Positions 44,246-53,142 of a DNA stretch of 64,000 bases are shown piece after piece (position 1 is the first letter of the stretch; the number at the start of each line of letters is the position of its first letter). Origin of the DNA: Polaromonas eurypsychrophila (GTDB lineage Bacteria; Pseudomonadota; Gammaproteobacteria; Burkholderiales; Burkholderiaceae_C); the NCBI RefSeq assembly GCF_014641715.1, contig NZ_BMIG01000002.1, forward strand, positions 434,001-498,000. The letters are read 5' to 3'. A program made the position numbers and the translations under genes. A model generated the notes under the pieces. It was not told where the DNA came from. It searched no databases and was given only the letters and a program-made list of their open reading frames with translations.

Positions 44246-44866
44246 TCATCCAGCGGACCTGGTCTGGTTCGCGATTTGCCGGTCATGCCAGCGCACCAGC
44301 GAGGTTACGCCCAGCGTGGCGCCTATCAGCGCCAGAAACATGTCCGACTGCGTGTCCCAGGGGTCGCCCTGGGTGCCGAGGAATTCATCGGCGCCCTGGC
44401 CCAGCGCCAGCGCGGCCCACCACTCGATCAGCTCGTAGACGGCGCTGATGGCCATGGCCACGCAGACCGATAAAAAGCCTGCCATGCGCCGGCTGCTCAG
44501 GTAGCCGAGGCGTAGCAAAATTTCGCGCGCCACCATGGCCGGCACCAGACCCTGCATGAAGTGGCCGATCTTGTCGTAGGGGTTGCGGCCCAGTTGCCAT
44601 AAATCCTGCAACCAGAAACCCAGGGGCACACGGGCATAGGTGTAGGCGCCGCCAAGGATCAGCACCAGCATGTGCAGCGCGATCAACACGTAGAGCAGCG
44701 TGCTCAGCGGAAAGCGCCGCTGTGTGGCAATCAGCAACGGGGCCACCAGGACGGCGGGCGCCACTTCCAGCACCCAGGTCGCGCGGTCGTAGGGCGCAAT
44801 GCCGGACGCCACCAGCGCGGCCAGCACCACGGCGCCCAGCACCAGCAGGAGTGCGTCGCGCGTCAT
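44246..44866 (-). CDS. DUF2238/YjdF-like integral membrane protein
   Basis: A 206-residue protein with about six predicted hydrophobic helices. Conserved family motifs include YDKIGHFMQGLVPAMVAREIL and AVYELIEWWAALALGQGADEFLGTQGDPWDTQSDMF (shown here in part). The family has no known function. Its ATG overlaps the stop of the dehalogenase-like gene (ATGA), so the two are translated together. Confidence 0.88.
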   Translation of the reverse strand: MTRDALLLVLGAVVLAALVASGIAPYDRATWVLEVAPAVLVAPLLIATQRRFPLSTLLYVLIALHMLVLILGGAYTYARVPLGFWLQDLWQLGRNPYDKIGHFMQGLVPAMVAREILLRLGYLSSRRMAGFLSVCVAMAISAVYELIEWWAALALGQGADEFLGTQGDPWDTQSDMFLALIGATLGVTSLVRWHDRQIANQTRSAG

Positions 44867-45786
44867 GCGCCAGTCTCACCAAAAAACTGCGCCAGCGCAT
44901 GCGCGGTTTCCAGCGGCAGTTCCTCGGGAATGAAATGCCCGGCCGGCAGCAACTGGCCGCTGACGACGCCGGCGCACTGCGCCTGCCACAGCACCAGCGG
45001 CTCGAACAGTTTGTGCACCACGCCGCGTTCGCCCCACAGCACGTGAGCGTCGCAGTGGATTTTTTCGCCCTCGGCCCGGCTCTCGCGGTCGTGCACCAGG
45101 TCGATGCCGGCGCTGGCGCGGTAGTCCTCGCAAGCCGCGTGGATGGCCTCGGGTGTGCAGAAGCAGCGTTCGTATTCCAGCAGCGCCTCGGCCTCGATGT
45201 AGCTGAGCCCTTTCGCGCCCCAGCCGCCGAGCTTGGCGTGCAGGTAGGGCACGGGGTTGCCGCCTATCATGGTCTCAGGCAAGGGGTTGGGCTGGATCAG
45301 GTGAAACCAGTGGTAGTAGGCGGTGGCAAAACGCAGGTCGGTCGCTTCGTACATGTCGAGCGTGGGCGCGATGTCGATCACACACAGCTTGCGTACGCGG
45401 CCGGGATGGTCCAGCGCCAGCCGGTGTGCCACGCGGCCGCCGCGGTCGTGGCCGCAGAGGTCGAAGCGGCTCAAGCCCAGTGCGTCCATCACGCCCAGCG
45501 CATCGGCGGCCATGTTGCGTTTGCTGTAGTTGCTGTGGTCGGGCAGGCCCGCCACCTTGGACGAGTCGCCATAACCGCGCAAGTCCGGCAGCACCAGAAA
45601 AAATTTCGCCTTCAGTGCCTGCACCACGCGGTGCCACATCACATGGCTTTGTGGAAAGCCGTGCAGAAGCAACAGCGCCGGCCCCTCTGGGTTGCCGCCG
45701 AAACGCGCAAAGATGGAGGTGCCGTTGACCTCGAAGTCGCGCGCTTCAAAACCTTCAAACCAGTTGTCGGGCAGGGTCGAGGCCAT
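44863..45786 (-). CDS. Alpha/beta hydrolase, fluoroacetate/haloacetate dehalogenase type
   Basis: A 307-residue protein with LLLLHGFPQSHVMWH, LPDLRGYGDSSK and the nucleophile motif CGHDRGGRVAHRLALDHP. The nucleophile is an Asp (D114), followed by R115 and R118, the pattern of fluoroacetate dehalogenase. The halide-pocket HW pair (H159-W160 in YYHWFHLIQPNPLPE) is also kept, and the catalytic His is in AGHFIPEE (284). It may remove halide from haloacetates, though epoxide hydrolase-like relatives exist. The ATG at 45786 fits the family N-terminus. Confidence 0.85.
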   Translation of the reverse strand: MASTLPDNWFEGFEARDFEVNGTSIFARFGGNPEGPALLLLHGFPQSHVMWHRVVQALKAKFFLVLPDLRGYGDSSKVAGLPDHSNYSKRNMAADALGVMDALGLSRFDLCGHDRGGRVAHRLALDHPGRVRKLCVIDIAPTLDMYEATDLRFATAYYHWFHLIQPNPLPETMIGGNPVPYLHAKLGGWGAKGLSYIEAEALLEYERCFCTPEAIHAACEDYRASAGIDLVHDRESRAEGEKIHCDAHVLWGERGVVHKLFEPLVLWQAQCAGVVSGQLLPAGHFIPEELPLETAHALAQFFGETGA

Positions 45787-45803
45787 AGCGCGTCCTTGGT
45801 GAT

Positions 45804-46292
45804 TTAGGGCCGGGCGGCCAGGTATTTTTTCAGGTTGACCGCAGCGGTAGCGCGCACCTTGCTGCGCAGGAACGGCGTCCAGCCCAGCAGCAGGCCCGGC
45901 GTACCCAGCGCCTGGCGCGACCAGGCCCAGAAGTCGAAGCGGTCGCGCTGGGTCTGGATCAGGCCCTGGGCGTCGAAGGTGTAGCGGCTGTCGATGATGT
46001 TGTGCACCATGCGGCCGGTGGCGCTGAAGCGGTAGTCGGCCTCCCAGTGCGCCTGGCCGGCGGCGGTATCGGCCTCTATGCCGTTGTACACAAGCTTCCA
46101 GACATCGCGCCCTTTGGCTTTGGTGGCGTCGCAGAGCATGTGCCACATGCCGGTGACCTCGCGGTGCCCGCGCAGCGAAAAAGCCTCGTCGTCAAACGTC
46201 GCGTCGGCTGCATAACACTGGGCCATGGTGGCCGAGTCCAGCCGCACAAAGGCGCTGTAGAGCTTTTCGAGGGTTTGCTGGTTGACGTGCAT
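45804..46292 (-). CDS. NTF2-like/SnoaL-fold protein
   Basis: A 162-residue protein with the family N-terminus (QQTLEKLYSAFVRLDSATMA, then CYAADATFDDEAFSLRGHRE) and a conserved WEADYRFSATGRMVHN strand region. The SnoaL fold supports many small isomerase or hydrolase activities, so no reaction is assigned. It is 17 bases from the dehalogenase-like gene in the same direction, and the three genes 46.3-44.2 kb probably form one operon. Confidence 0.88.
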   Translation of the reverse strand: MHVNQQTLEKLYSAFVRLDSATMAQCYAADATFDDEAFSLRGHREVTGMWHMLCDATKAKGRDVWKLVYNGIEADTAAGQAHWEADYRFSATGRMVHNIIDSRYTFDAQGLIQTQRDRFDFWAWSRQALGTPGLLLGWTPFLRSKVRATAAVNLKKYLAARP

Positions 46293-46472
46293 AAAACCTT
46301 CAGGGCTGGCTTAAAGGGGAGCGGCGTAACGCGAAGGGGTGCCGTGAAATGGTACACCGCCCCCCTGCAAAACCCGAGATTTTGTGCAATTCATGTGACA
46401 TATTCCCCCGCATGCTGGAGGTGTCCACGTTGTCGGCGTATAAAAAAGGAATGTTTTCAATGGAGTCATGCC

Positions 46473-46670
46473 ATGAGGACTCAGCCACCGCATCGGGCAC
46501 CGGCAGACCGCCTGCGTGTCAATTTGTCTGACCCCTGGGAAGAGTTGTATTGGGGTGAAAAATTTGGCTGCACCAGCGAGCAGTTGCGTGCGGCGGTCGA
46601 TGCAGTCGGGGTGCAGGTCTCCGACATTTGGGCCTGGCTGGCCAATTCCAGGCCCTCCCCGCTGCGTTGA
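46473..46670 (+). CDS. DUF3606 small protein
   Basis: A 65-residue protein. [20 protein letters not shown] and [16 protein letters not shown] match DUF3606, a common small bacterial domain of unknown function whose members are typically 55-80 residues. The start at 46473 is near an upstream AGG-type sequence. The 180-base gap to its left holds a likely promoter, including a TATAAAA stretch at 46438. It stands alone before the luciferase-like gene. Confidence 0.8.
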   Translation: MRTQPPHRAPADRLRVNLSDPWEELYWGEKFGCTSEQLRAAVDAVGVQVSDIWAWLANSRPSPLR

Positions 46671-46739
46671 GTCCGTCCCGCGCAGATGGCGGTGCCCTTC
46701 GGCCATTGATAAAGCGCCGGGGCGACCCATCTGAGCTGG

Positions 46740-47723
46740 ATGATCCCTTTTTCCGTTCTTGACCTGTCCCCCATCGTGGAGGGCAGCGACGCCGCCCAGT
46801 CCCTGCGCAACACGCTTGATCTGGCCCAACATGCCGAGCGCTGGGGCTTCCAGCGCTACTGGCTGGCCGAGCACCACGGGATGGCCGGCATCGCGAGCGC
46901 CGCAACAGCAGTCGTGATGGCGCACGTGGCCGGCGGCACTTCGCGCATCCGCGTGGGCGCCGGCGGCATCATGCTGCCGAATCATTCGCCGCTGGTGATT
47001 GCCGAGCAGTTTGGCACGCTGGAGTCGCTGTTTCCCGGCCGCATTGACCTGGGCCTGGGCCGCGCGCCTGGTTCGGATCAGGCCACGGCACGCGCGCTGC
47101 GACGCGACCTGAATGCCAACCCCGATGAATTTCCGCAGGACGTGGTGGAGCTGATGCATTACTTCCAGCCGGTGACTGAGGGGCAGCGCGTGCGCGCCGT
47201 GCCCGGTGCCGGCCTGCAGGTGCCGGTGTGGATTCTTGGCTCCAGCCTGTTCGGCGCGCAGCTTGCGGCCCAGCTCGGTCTGCCATTTGCCTTTGCCTCG
47301 CACTTTGCGCCGGCGCAGATGATGCAGGCGATTGAGGTCTATCGCAGCCGCTTCCGGCCCTCGGCGCAACTGGACCGCTCGCATGTGATGCTGGGCTTCA
47401 ATGTGTTTGCGGCCGACACCGACGAGCAGGCGCGGCTGCTGTCCTCGTCGATGCAGCAGGCGTTCGTGAACCTGCGCAGCGGCCGGCCTTCGCGCCTTCA
47501 GCCGCCGGTGGCGGGGTATGAAGAGCGACTGACGTCCCCCGAACGTGCGATCCTTGAGCAGACCCTGTCTTGTTCGGCTATCGGTTCGCCTGAGACGGTG
47601 CGGCGTGGCTTGCAGGCTTTTGTGGACCGCACCGGCGCGGACGAACTGATGATCACCTCGCAAATCTTCGACCACACAGCGCGCCTGCGCTCTTACGAGA
47701 TCACGGCCGGCGTGCAGGGCTGA
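46740..47723 (+). CDS. LLM-class flavin-dependent oxidoreductase (YhbW type)
   Basis: A 327-residue luciferase-like protein. [20 protein letters not shown] and [20 protein letters not shown] are the standard YhbW-type N-terminus, and [16 protein letters not shown] is typical. It would use FMNH2 to oxidise an unknown small substrate. The start at 46740 lies about 70 bases after the DUF3606 gene, so the two might share a transcript. A GC-rich repeat follows its stop. Confidence 0.92.
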   Translation: MIPFSVLDLSPIVEGSDAAQSLRNTLDLAQHAERWGFQRYWLAEHHGMAGIASAATAVVMAHVAGGTSRIRVGAGGIMLPNHSPLVIAEQFGTLESLFPGRIDLGLGRAPGSDQATARALRRDLNANPDEFPQDVVELMHYFQPVTEGQRVRAVPGAGLQVPVWILGSSLFGAQLAAQLGLPFAFASHFAPAQMMQAIEVYRSRFRPSAQLDRSHVMLGFNVFAADTDEQARLLSSSMQQAFVNLRSGRPSRLQPPVAGYEERLTSPERAILEQTLSCSAIGSPETVRRGLQAFVDRTGADELMITSQIFDHTARLRSYEITAGVQG

Positions 47724-47729
47724 ACCCTG

Positions 47730-47856
47730 CTACGCAGCGAGAAAAGCGGGGGCTCTCTTGTCAATCAGGGGCCGAGGATCTGGCTCTGCCCGTCCGCGGG
47801 CGCAGCAGTCCCTTCGGAGGGAGCTGCGCAGTACGCGAAGCGACAAGCGCGGGGGC
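47730..47856. repeat. GC-rich repeat with inverted GCGGAC..GATCC hairpin, between LLM and FKBP genes
   Basis: This stretch contains an inverted copy of the GCGGAC-TGGC..GCCA-GATCC hairpin (about 47775-47797; compare 29166-29189), then GCGCAGTACGCGAAGCGACA, as found at 48.5 kb. Both convergent genes end at its edges, so it may serve as a shared terminator. Confidence 0.65.
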
Positions 47857-48291
47857 CTATTTCTTGACTGAGAGGAGCTCGATCTCGAACTCCAGCGTGG
47901 CGTTGGGCGGAATCGCCCCGCCGGCGCCGCGTGCGCCGTAGGCAATCGCCGGCGGGCAGGTCAGTTTGGCCTTGCCGCCCACCTTCATTTTTTGCACGCC
48001 CTCGGTCCAGCAAGGGATCACGCGGTTCAGCGGAAACTCGGTCGGCTCGTTGCGTGAGTAGGAACTGTCGAACTCCTTGCCGCCCGGAAAGCGACCCCGG
48101 TAATGCACCTGCACCGTGTCGGAAGCGGCGGGGCTGGCGCCGCTGCCGTCCTTGAGCGAGCGGTAGACCAGCCCGCTGGCGGTTACCGAGGCGCCGGCCT
48201 CTTTGGCGGCCGTTGCGGCGGCATCGGACTGCGCCCAGGCAGCAGGCAAAAGACACAAAGACAAAACGCCGGTACAGAAAATGGATCGCAC
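47857..48291 (-). CDS. FKBP-type peptidyl-prolyl isomerase, exported
   Basis: A protein of 144 residues from a GTG at 48291 with an AAGGAG site. A signal peptide (VRSIFCTGVLSLCLLPAAWAQ) is followed by one FKBP domain (VQVHYRGRFPGGKEFDSSYSR, then PPAIAYGARGAGGAIPPNAT and LEFEIELLSVKK). It helps periplasmic proteins fold by prolyl isomerisation. The longer reading from 48339 is less likely, since the strong ribosome site precedes GTG. Confidence 0.9.
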   Translation of the reverse strand: MRSIFCTGVLSLCLLPAAWAQSDAAATAAKEAGASVTASGLVYRSLKDGSGASPAASDTVQVHYRGRFPGGKEFDSSYSRNEPTEFPLNRVIPCWTEGVQKMKVGGKAKLTCPPAIAYGARGAGGAIPPNATLEFEIELLSVKK

Positions 48292-48700
48292 AATAACTCC
48301 TTGAAAATTCGCGAGGCCGCCGGGCGGTGGCCGATGCAAGCATGTTAGCGCTGCGCCCTAACCGCCAGCCGTGGAGGGCTATGTCTTTTCAAGCAGGCGC
48401 AGCGCCCCCTCGGGGCTGATGCCTGCGGCTTTGAACCTGTTTGAGCAGGTTCGGACAGGCATCAGAAGCGAAGCCTCTGGCGAGCGGCGGCCTGCAAGGT
48501 GCGGCGCAGTACGCGAAGCGACAAGCGTGGGGGCTCTGTTTTTCCGCCGGGCCGCCCCAAGGAAAAATGCCCCCTCGGGGGGCAGCGCAGTGCGCGAAGC
48601 GACAAGCGTGGGGGCTCTGTTTTTCCGCCGGGCCGCCCCAAGGAAAAATGCCCCCTCGGGGGGCAGCGCAGTGCGCGAAGCGACAAGCGTGGGGGCTCTA
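48292..48700. repeat. Upstream region of FKBP with 81-bp tandem repeat
   Basis: Between 48503 and 48700 a unit recurs with 81-base spacing, most clearly at GTGGGGGCTCTGTTTTTCCG (48527, 48608) and GTGGGGGCTCTATT (48689). The unit also holds GCCCCAAGGAAAAATGCCCC and the CCCC(T)C-GGGGGG core. It starts with a degenerate related copy at about 48484. No gene is visible, and no spacer variation as in CRISPR. Confidence 0.85.
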
Positions 48701-49537
48701 TTACCTAGGCGCGCTTTTGAAGACATCCCGGTTTTCGTTCCACCAGGCATCGTCCACGCCTGCCATCAGCTTGTCGAAGGCAAAGGCTTTCTGGCTGATC
48801 ACCAGCCGCGCCGCGCAGCGTCGCAGTGCATGAAAAGACTCTTCGGTGGCCGCCAGTGCCGGGCATTTGGCGCGAAGTCTTGCGTAGTAGTACGGCGGCC
48901 AGGTGCCCGTCGCATTGATGTCCTGCTCGCTCAACCAATAGACCTCCCCGCTGCTTCCCGACAGCCAGCGCTCGGTGAAGGGCAAGGGCAAACCTTGCTT
49001 GAGCGCATAACTGCGCAATTGGGACGGCAGCAGGTCGAAAGCCGACGGGGCATCCGCAGGCCGGTTGGCGTTGCTGTCGGCCAGCGCTGCAGGCGGCACG
49101 GCCCGCAGTCCGATCCTTCCCTCGGTCAGCATGCGCCAGGCGCCGGCCAGCCATACGAGGGCGCAGGGACCGGTACAACTGCTGCCCGCCGCCACGGTGT
49201 AGGGGTACAGCGGCGCCAACGTGTCGGCTAGCAACAAGGCTTCGCGGGTGTCGCCACCGGTGATTTTGAGTTCCACCCGGCCCAGACTGTGCCAGGCATC
49301 GGCCGGCCGGGCCTGCATCCATTGCACCAGCTTGCCGGTGTCGCCAGGCAGCAGCTCACCACTGAGCGTGATGCCGCGCGCCACACCGGCAAGCGGGTCA
49401 TTGGGAAACGGGTTGCTGAGGTCCCACTGCAGCGCCTGCGCCCAGGGGTGCAGCAACAGGGGCAGCAGCACAGCCACCCGGCGGACGGCCCGGCCGACCC
49501 GCTGCCAAAACCTCTGTCGCCATGGCTGTAGCTGCAT
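48701..49537 (-). CDS. Exported protein of ClpP/crotonase-like (COG3904) type, without the usual Ser
   Basis: A 278-residue protein with a hydrophobic export signal (RRVAVLLPLLLHPWAQAL). The pattern that follows (GITLSGELLPGDTGKLVQWM, then LKITGGDTREALLLADTLAP, then SSCTGPCALVWLAGAWRML) resembles the ClpP-like proteins called predicted periplasmic COG3904, in which the motif is normally C-x-S-A-C. Here it is C121-T-G-P-C125, so the nucleophilic Ser is absent. The function is unknown and it may be non-catalytic. It ends at the edge of the 81-bp repeat array. Confidence 0.65.
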   Translation of the reverse strand: MQLQPWRQRFWQRVGRAVRRVAVLLPLLLHPWAQALQWDLSNPFPNDPLAGVARGITLSGELLPGDTGKLVQWMQARPADAWHSLGRVELKITGGDTREALLLADTLAPLYPYTVAAGSSCTGPCALVWLAGAWRMLTEGRIGLRAVPPAALADSNANRPADAPSAFDLLPSQLRSYALKQGLPLPFTERWLSGSSGEVYWLSEQDINATGTWPPYYYARLRAKCPALAATEESFHALRRCAARLVISQKAFAFDKLMAGVDDAWWNENRDVFKSAPR

Positions 49538-49717
49538 TCAATCCCTGTTCAGGCCGGCCTCCGCATCTGGAGTTGTCGCCGGAAAAATAAATGACACAAC
49601 GCGCCCGTCTGACGCCTGCGCGATGACGCTCAACTTTACATCGCCGCCTGTTTGCACCCGTTGTGCCCCGCTGGTCACCTTGGGGCACGCCGAGGACAGC
49701 CGGTTCCGGCTTGCCGT

Positions 49718-50602
49718 TTACAAGGCCCTGGGCACGGCTTGGCTCAGGAAGTCATATACCGCGCGGATGCGGCGGCTGGTGCGGATCTCGCGGTGCACGG
49801 TCAACCAGATCGGGATGGGCGGCACCTTGACCATGGGGAGCAGGGGCACCACGTCTTTGTCGGTGACGGCCAGGTAGTCGGAGATAAAACCTATGCCCAG
49901 GCCGGCGCGCACCGCCTGCCAGCAGGCCAGCAGGTCGTCGCAGCGAAAGGCGAAAGACGAGCGTGTAACCGGAAGGCCGAAACCCGCCATGCCCTTGAGG
50001 ATGGTTTCATCGCGGTCATTGCCCACCAGCTCATGATTCAGCAGATCCTGTAGCTGCCTGGGCGTGCCACGCCGCCGCAGGTAGTCGCGATGCGCGTAAG
50101 CGCCGAGGGTGACTTTCGCAATGCGTTTGACGACCAGGCTGGCTTGTCTGGGCTGCACCATGCGCAGCGCAATGTCGGCCTCGCGGCGCAGCAGGTTGCT
50201 GACGGCGTTGCTGGACACCAGTTCCACCTGAACCTCGGGCAGGGCCAACCGCATCTGTGCCAGGATGGGCGGCATCAGGTAACAGGCGACCGGCTGGCTG
50301 GCGCTGACGCGCACTGTGCCAGAGATGCCGGGCTCAAAGCCGGACACGCTGCGCGCCAGCTGGTTGGCACCGTTTTCCATGGCGCGCGCAGAGTCGGCCA
50401 GCTGCAGCGCCATCGGCGTGGCCAACAAGCCGCGTCCGGTGCGCTCGAACAGCAACACGCCGAGTTGCGCCTCCAGCTCGGCGATGTGCCTGCCGATGGT
50501 GGGCTGGGTGGCGCCCAGCGACCGCGCCGCGCCCAGCAGGCTGCCTTGCTCAAACGCCGCCAGGAAAGAGCGGACCAGGCGCCAGTCGAAGTCGTTATTC
50601 AT
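49718..50602 (-). CDS. LysR-family transcriptional regulator
   Basis: A 294-residue protein. The helix-turn-helix is DWRLVRSFLAAFEQGSLLGA, then ATQPTIGRHIAELEAQLGVL; the effector domain is normal (SGTVRVSASQPVACYLMPPIL). It diverges from the nitroreductase gene with 96 bases between, so that gene is its likely target. The start is the ATG at 50602. No clear T-N11-A palindrome was recognised by eye in the gap. Confidence 0.93.
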   Translation of the reverse strand: MNNDFDWRLVRSFLAAFEQGSLLGAARSLGATQPTIGRHIAELEAQLGVLLFERTGRGLLATPMALQLADSARAMENGANQLARSVSGFEPGISGTVRVSASQPVACYLMPPILAQMRLALPEVQVELVSSNAVSNLLRREADIALRMVQPRQASLVVKRIAKVTLGAYAHRDYLRRRGTPRQLQDLLNHELVGNDRDETILKGMAGFGLPVTRSSFAFRCDDLLACWQAVRAGLGIGFISDYLAVTDKDVVPLLPMVKVPPIPIWLTVHREIRTSRRIRAVYDFLSQAVPRAL

Positions 50603-50698
50603 TTTTGCATATCTGATGTGGACAGTTAAAGGATTGTCAAACAGGCGTTGCGTTTCCACAATCACCCATCGATACAATTTTTTATAAAGGAACGCAAC

Positions 50699-51865
50699 AT
50701 GATCAACCGCAGAAATTTTGTTCGCATCGCCGGCGGCGGCGTGGTGCTGGGTGCCACAGCCGGCCTCACCGCTTGTTCGTCCGCCTTTCCCGACGAAGCC
50801 GTCGCAGCCTGGAGCGGCCCCGCGGCCGGCACCACCGACGTGCGCCACTGGGTGCTGAGTTATGCCATCCTGGCACCGCATTCGCACAACCTGCAGTCCT
50901 GGCTGGTGGACCTGCGACAGCCGGGCGAGATCATGCTGTACTGCGACCTGAACCGGCTGCTGCCCGAGACCGATCCGCTGTCGCGCCAGATCATGATGAG
51001 CCAGGGCACATTTCTGGAGCTGCTGCACCTGGCCGCGCGGCAAAAAGGGATACGCGCCGACATCACCCTGTTCCCGCAGGGCGAATTCGGCCCGGCCACG
51101 CTGGACAAGCGGCCGGTTGCGCGCATTGTTCTGGCCGCAGATGCCGCCATCAAGCCGGACCCGCTGTTTGCCGAGATCCTCAAGCGCCACACCAACCGCG
51201 AGGCCTACGAAGCGCGCGAGCCTGCTGCGGCAGCCCTGCAGGCCATCGCTGCCAGCGTGGCGCCACACCCGGTGCGCACCGGTTTTGTCGGCGCTGCCCA
51301 GCCCGAGGCCCTGCAACAACACCGTGCGATTGCCCGCGAGGCCTGGCGCATCGAGCTGGTGACTCCGCGCACCATCATGGAATCGTTCAAAGTGCTGCGA
51401 GTGGGCCCGCGTGAGATTGCCGAGCACCGCGATGGCCTGAGCATCAATACGCCCATGGTGCGCGCACTGACGGCACTGGGCCTGTTTGACCGCAGCAAGG
51501 CACCGGGCCCGGACGACTCCGCCACCACCGGGCAGATCAAGAGCTTCAATGAAAAGATCGCCGCCACACCGGCATTTTTCTGGATGGTGACCGAGGGCAA
51601 CGACCGCAAGACACAGGTCAACGCCGGCCGGGCCTACGCCCGCGCGCAGCTCGCGGCCACCGTCCAAGGCCTGGTCATGCAGCCGCTATCGCAAGCCTTG
51701 CAGGAGTACCCGGAACAGGCCAAGCCGTATGCGGACATCCATACCCTGCTGCAGTCACCAGCGCCGCGTTACACAGTGCAAATGTGGACGCGGCTGGGGT
51801 ATGCGCCTGCGGTGGGCCCGTCGCCGCGCCGCGGTTTGCAGGCCCACCTCATCCAAAGCGCGTGA
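50699..51865 (+). CDS. Acg-type nitroreductase-family protein, Tat lipoprotein
   Basis: A 388-residue protein with a twin-arginine N-terminus (INRRNFVRIAGGGVVLGATA) and lipobox LTAC. A duplicated nitroreductase-like fold follows (LSYAILAPHSHNLQSWLVDL, then RVGPREIAEHRDGLSI and MVTEGNDRKTQVNAGRAYAR). Acg-like proteins bind FMN and may store or shield it rather than reduce substrates. The AAAGGA site precedes the ATG at 50699. It diverges from the LysR gene and converges with the MFS gene 25 bases away. Confidence 0.85.
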   Translation: MINRRNFVRIAGGGVVLGATAGLTACSSAFPDEAVAAWSGPAAGTTDVRHWVLSYAILAPHSHNLQSWLVDLRQPGEIMLYCDLNRLLPETDPLSRQIMMSQGTFLELLHLAARQKGIRADITLFPQGEFGPATLDKRPVARIVLAADAAIKPDPLFAEILKRHTNREAYEAREPAAAALQAIAASVAPHPVRTGFVGAAQPEALQQHRAIAREAWRIELVTPRTIMESFKVLRVGPREIAEHRDGLSINTPMVRALTALGLFDRSKAPGPDDSATTGQIKSFNEKIAATPAFFWMVTEGNDRKTQVNAGRAYARAQLAATVQGLVMQPLSQALQEYPEQAKPYADIHTLLQSPAPRYTVQMWTRLGYAPAVGPSPRRGLQAHLIQSA

Positions 51866-51890
51866 GCATGGGTGATGCGCAGCCTGCCGG

Positions 51891-53135
51891 TCAGGCCGCG
51901 CCCGTCTGGGTTTTCGCCGGCCTGAGCGTACGCCTCAACAAAAACAGCACCACCCCGAAGTTCAGCAGGTTCCAGGCGATGCCATTGAAAAAAGCGGCGT
52001 CGTAGGAGCCGGTTAGGTCAAACACCTTGCCCGACATCCAGCCGCCCAGCGCCATGCCGAGCATGGTGAACATGATGACGGTGCCGACGCGGGCACCAGC
52101 CTCGGCAGCGGGAAAATGCTCGCGAACGATGATGGCGTAACTCGGCACAATGCCGCCCTGAAACAGGCCGAACATGGCCGAGATCACATACAACGAGACC
52201 ATGCCGTCAAAGGGAATGAACAGCATGAGAGCGACCGTCTGTAATGCCGAGCCGAGCAGCAGCGTACGCAAGCCGCCTATGCGGTCACAGATGGCGCCGG
52301 AGATCAGCCGGCTCACAATGCCGCAGGCCAGCATCAGCGACAGCATCTCGGCGCCGCGCGCCGCGCCAAAGCCGAGGTCGCTGCAATAGGCCACGATGTG
52401 CACCTGCGGCATGGACATGGCCACGCAGCAGGACAAACCGGCCACACACAGCAGCGCCTGCGCCTGGCCCAGACTCAAGTTGAAAGGCCGGTCGCTGGCG
52501 GCGACACCGCGCAGATTGACCGGCGCCAAAGCCAGTGCCGGCGGGCGCTGCCGCATCAGCTGGGCCAGCCCGAACATCGCCAGGCTGCAAAACGCGGCCA
52601 GCCCCCAGTAGGTCTGGCGCCAGCCCACACTTTCAACAAAGTGCTGGATGATGGGCGGCCAGAGGGCGCCGCCCAGGTAGTTGCCGCTGGCGCACACCGC
52701 CACCGCAATGCCGCGGCGCCGCGCAAACCACAGCGAGGTGTCCGCCAGCAAGGGCGAAAACGTAGCCGAGCTGCCGAGCAGGCCAATCAAAAGCCCGTGC
52801 GCCAGCGCAAACAGCCAGACGCTTCCTGACATGGCCGCGGCGGCGAAACCCAGGCCCATGCCAACAGCGCCCAAACGCAGCGGCACCGCAACACCGAAGC
52901 GATCGGCGAGCCGGCCCATGAGCACGCCGCCTATGCCGAACCCGATCATCAGCAAGGTGTAGGGCAAGGCAGCGTCGGCACGCGGTACACCAAAATCGGC
53001 CTGCACTGCAGGCAAGACAACCGGCACCACATACATGCCGGCAGCACCGACGGTCATCAGCGCCAGCGTCACCATCAGGCGGCGCCAAGCCGTGGCGGAA
53101 TCAATCAGTTCGGCAGCAGCAGGTACGCTACGCAT
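51891..53135 (-). CDS. MFS transporter (monocarboxylate/oxalate-type)
   Basis: A 414-residue protein with about 12 hydrophobic segments and the MFS loop motif GRLADRFGVAVPLRLG (after helix 2). GNYLGGALWPPIIQHFVESVGWRQTYW and SRLISGAICDRIGGLRTLLLG are typical of the monocarboxylate/oxalate antiporter branch. It probably exchanges or imports a carboxylic acid. The ATG at 53135 is the best start. It is 7 bases from the pncC stop on the same strand, so may be the tail of that operon. Confidence 0.88.
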   Translation of the reverse strand: MRSVPAAAELIDSATAWRRLMVTLALMTVGAAGMYVVPVVLPAVQADFGVPRADAALPYTLLMIGFGIGGVLMGRLADRFGVAVPLRLGAVGMGLGFAAAAMSGSVWLFALAHGLLIGLLGSSATFSPLLADTSLWFARRRGIAVAVCASGNYLGGALWPPIIQHFVESVGWRQTYWGLAAFCSLAMFGLAQLMRQRPPALALAPVNLRGVAASDRPFNLSLGQAQALLCVAGLSCCVAMSMPQVHIVAYCSDLGFGAARGAEMLSLMLACGIVSRLISGAICDRIGGLRTLLLGSALQTVALMLFIPFDGMVSLYVISAMFGLFQGGIVPSYAIIVREHFPAAEAGARVGTVIMFTMLGMALGGWMSGKVFDLTGSYDAAFFNGIAWNLLNFGVVLFLLRRTLRPAKTQTGAA

Positions 53136-53142
53136 GCCCGGT

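Noticed and set aside
48484..48700. Possible CRISPR array from regular spacing
   Set aside because: The 81-base units are identical through their length, with no variable spacers, and no cas genes are present.
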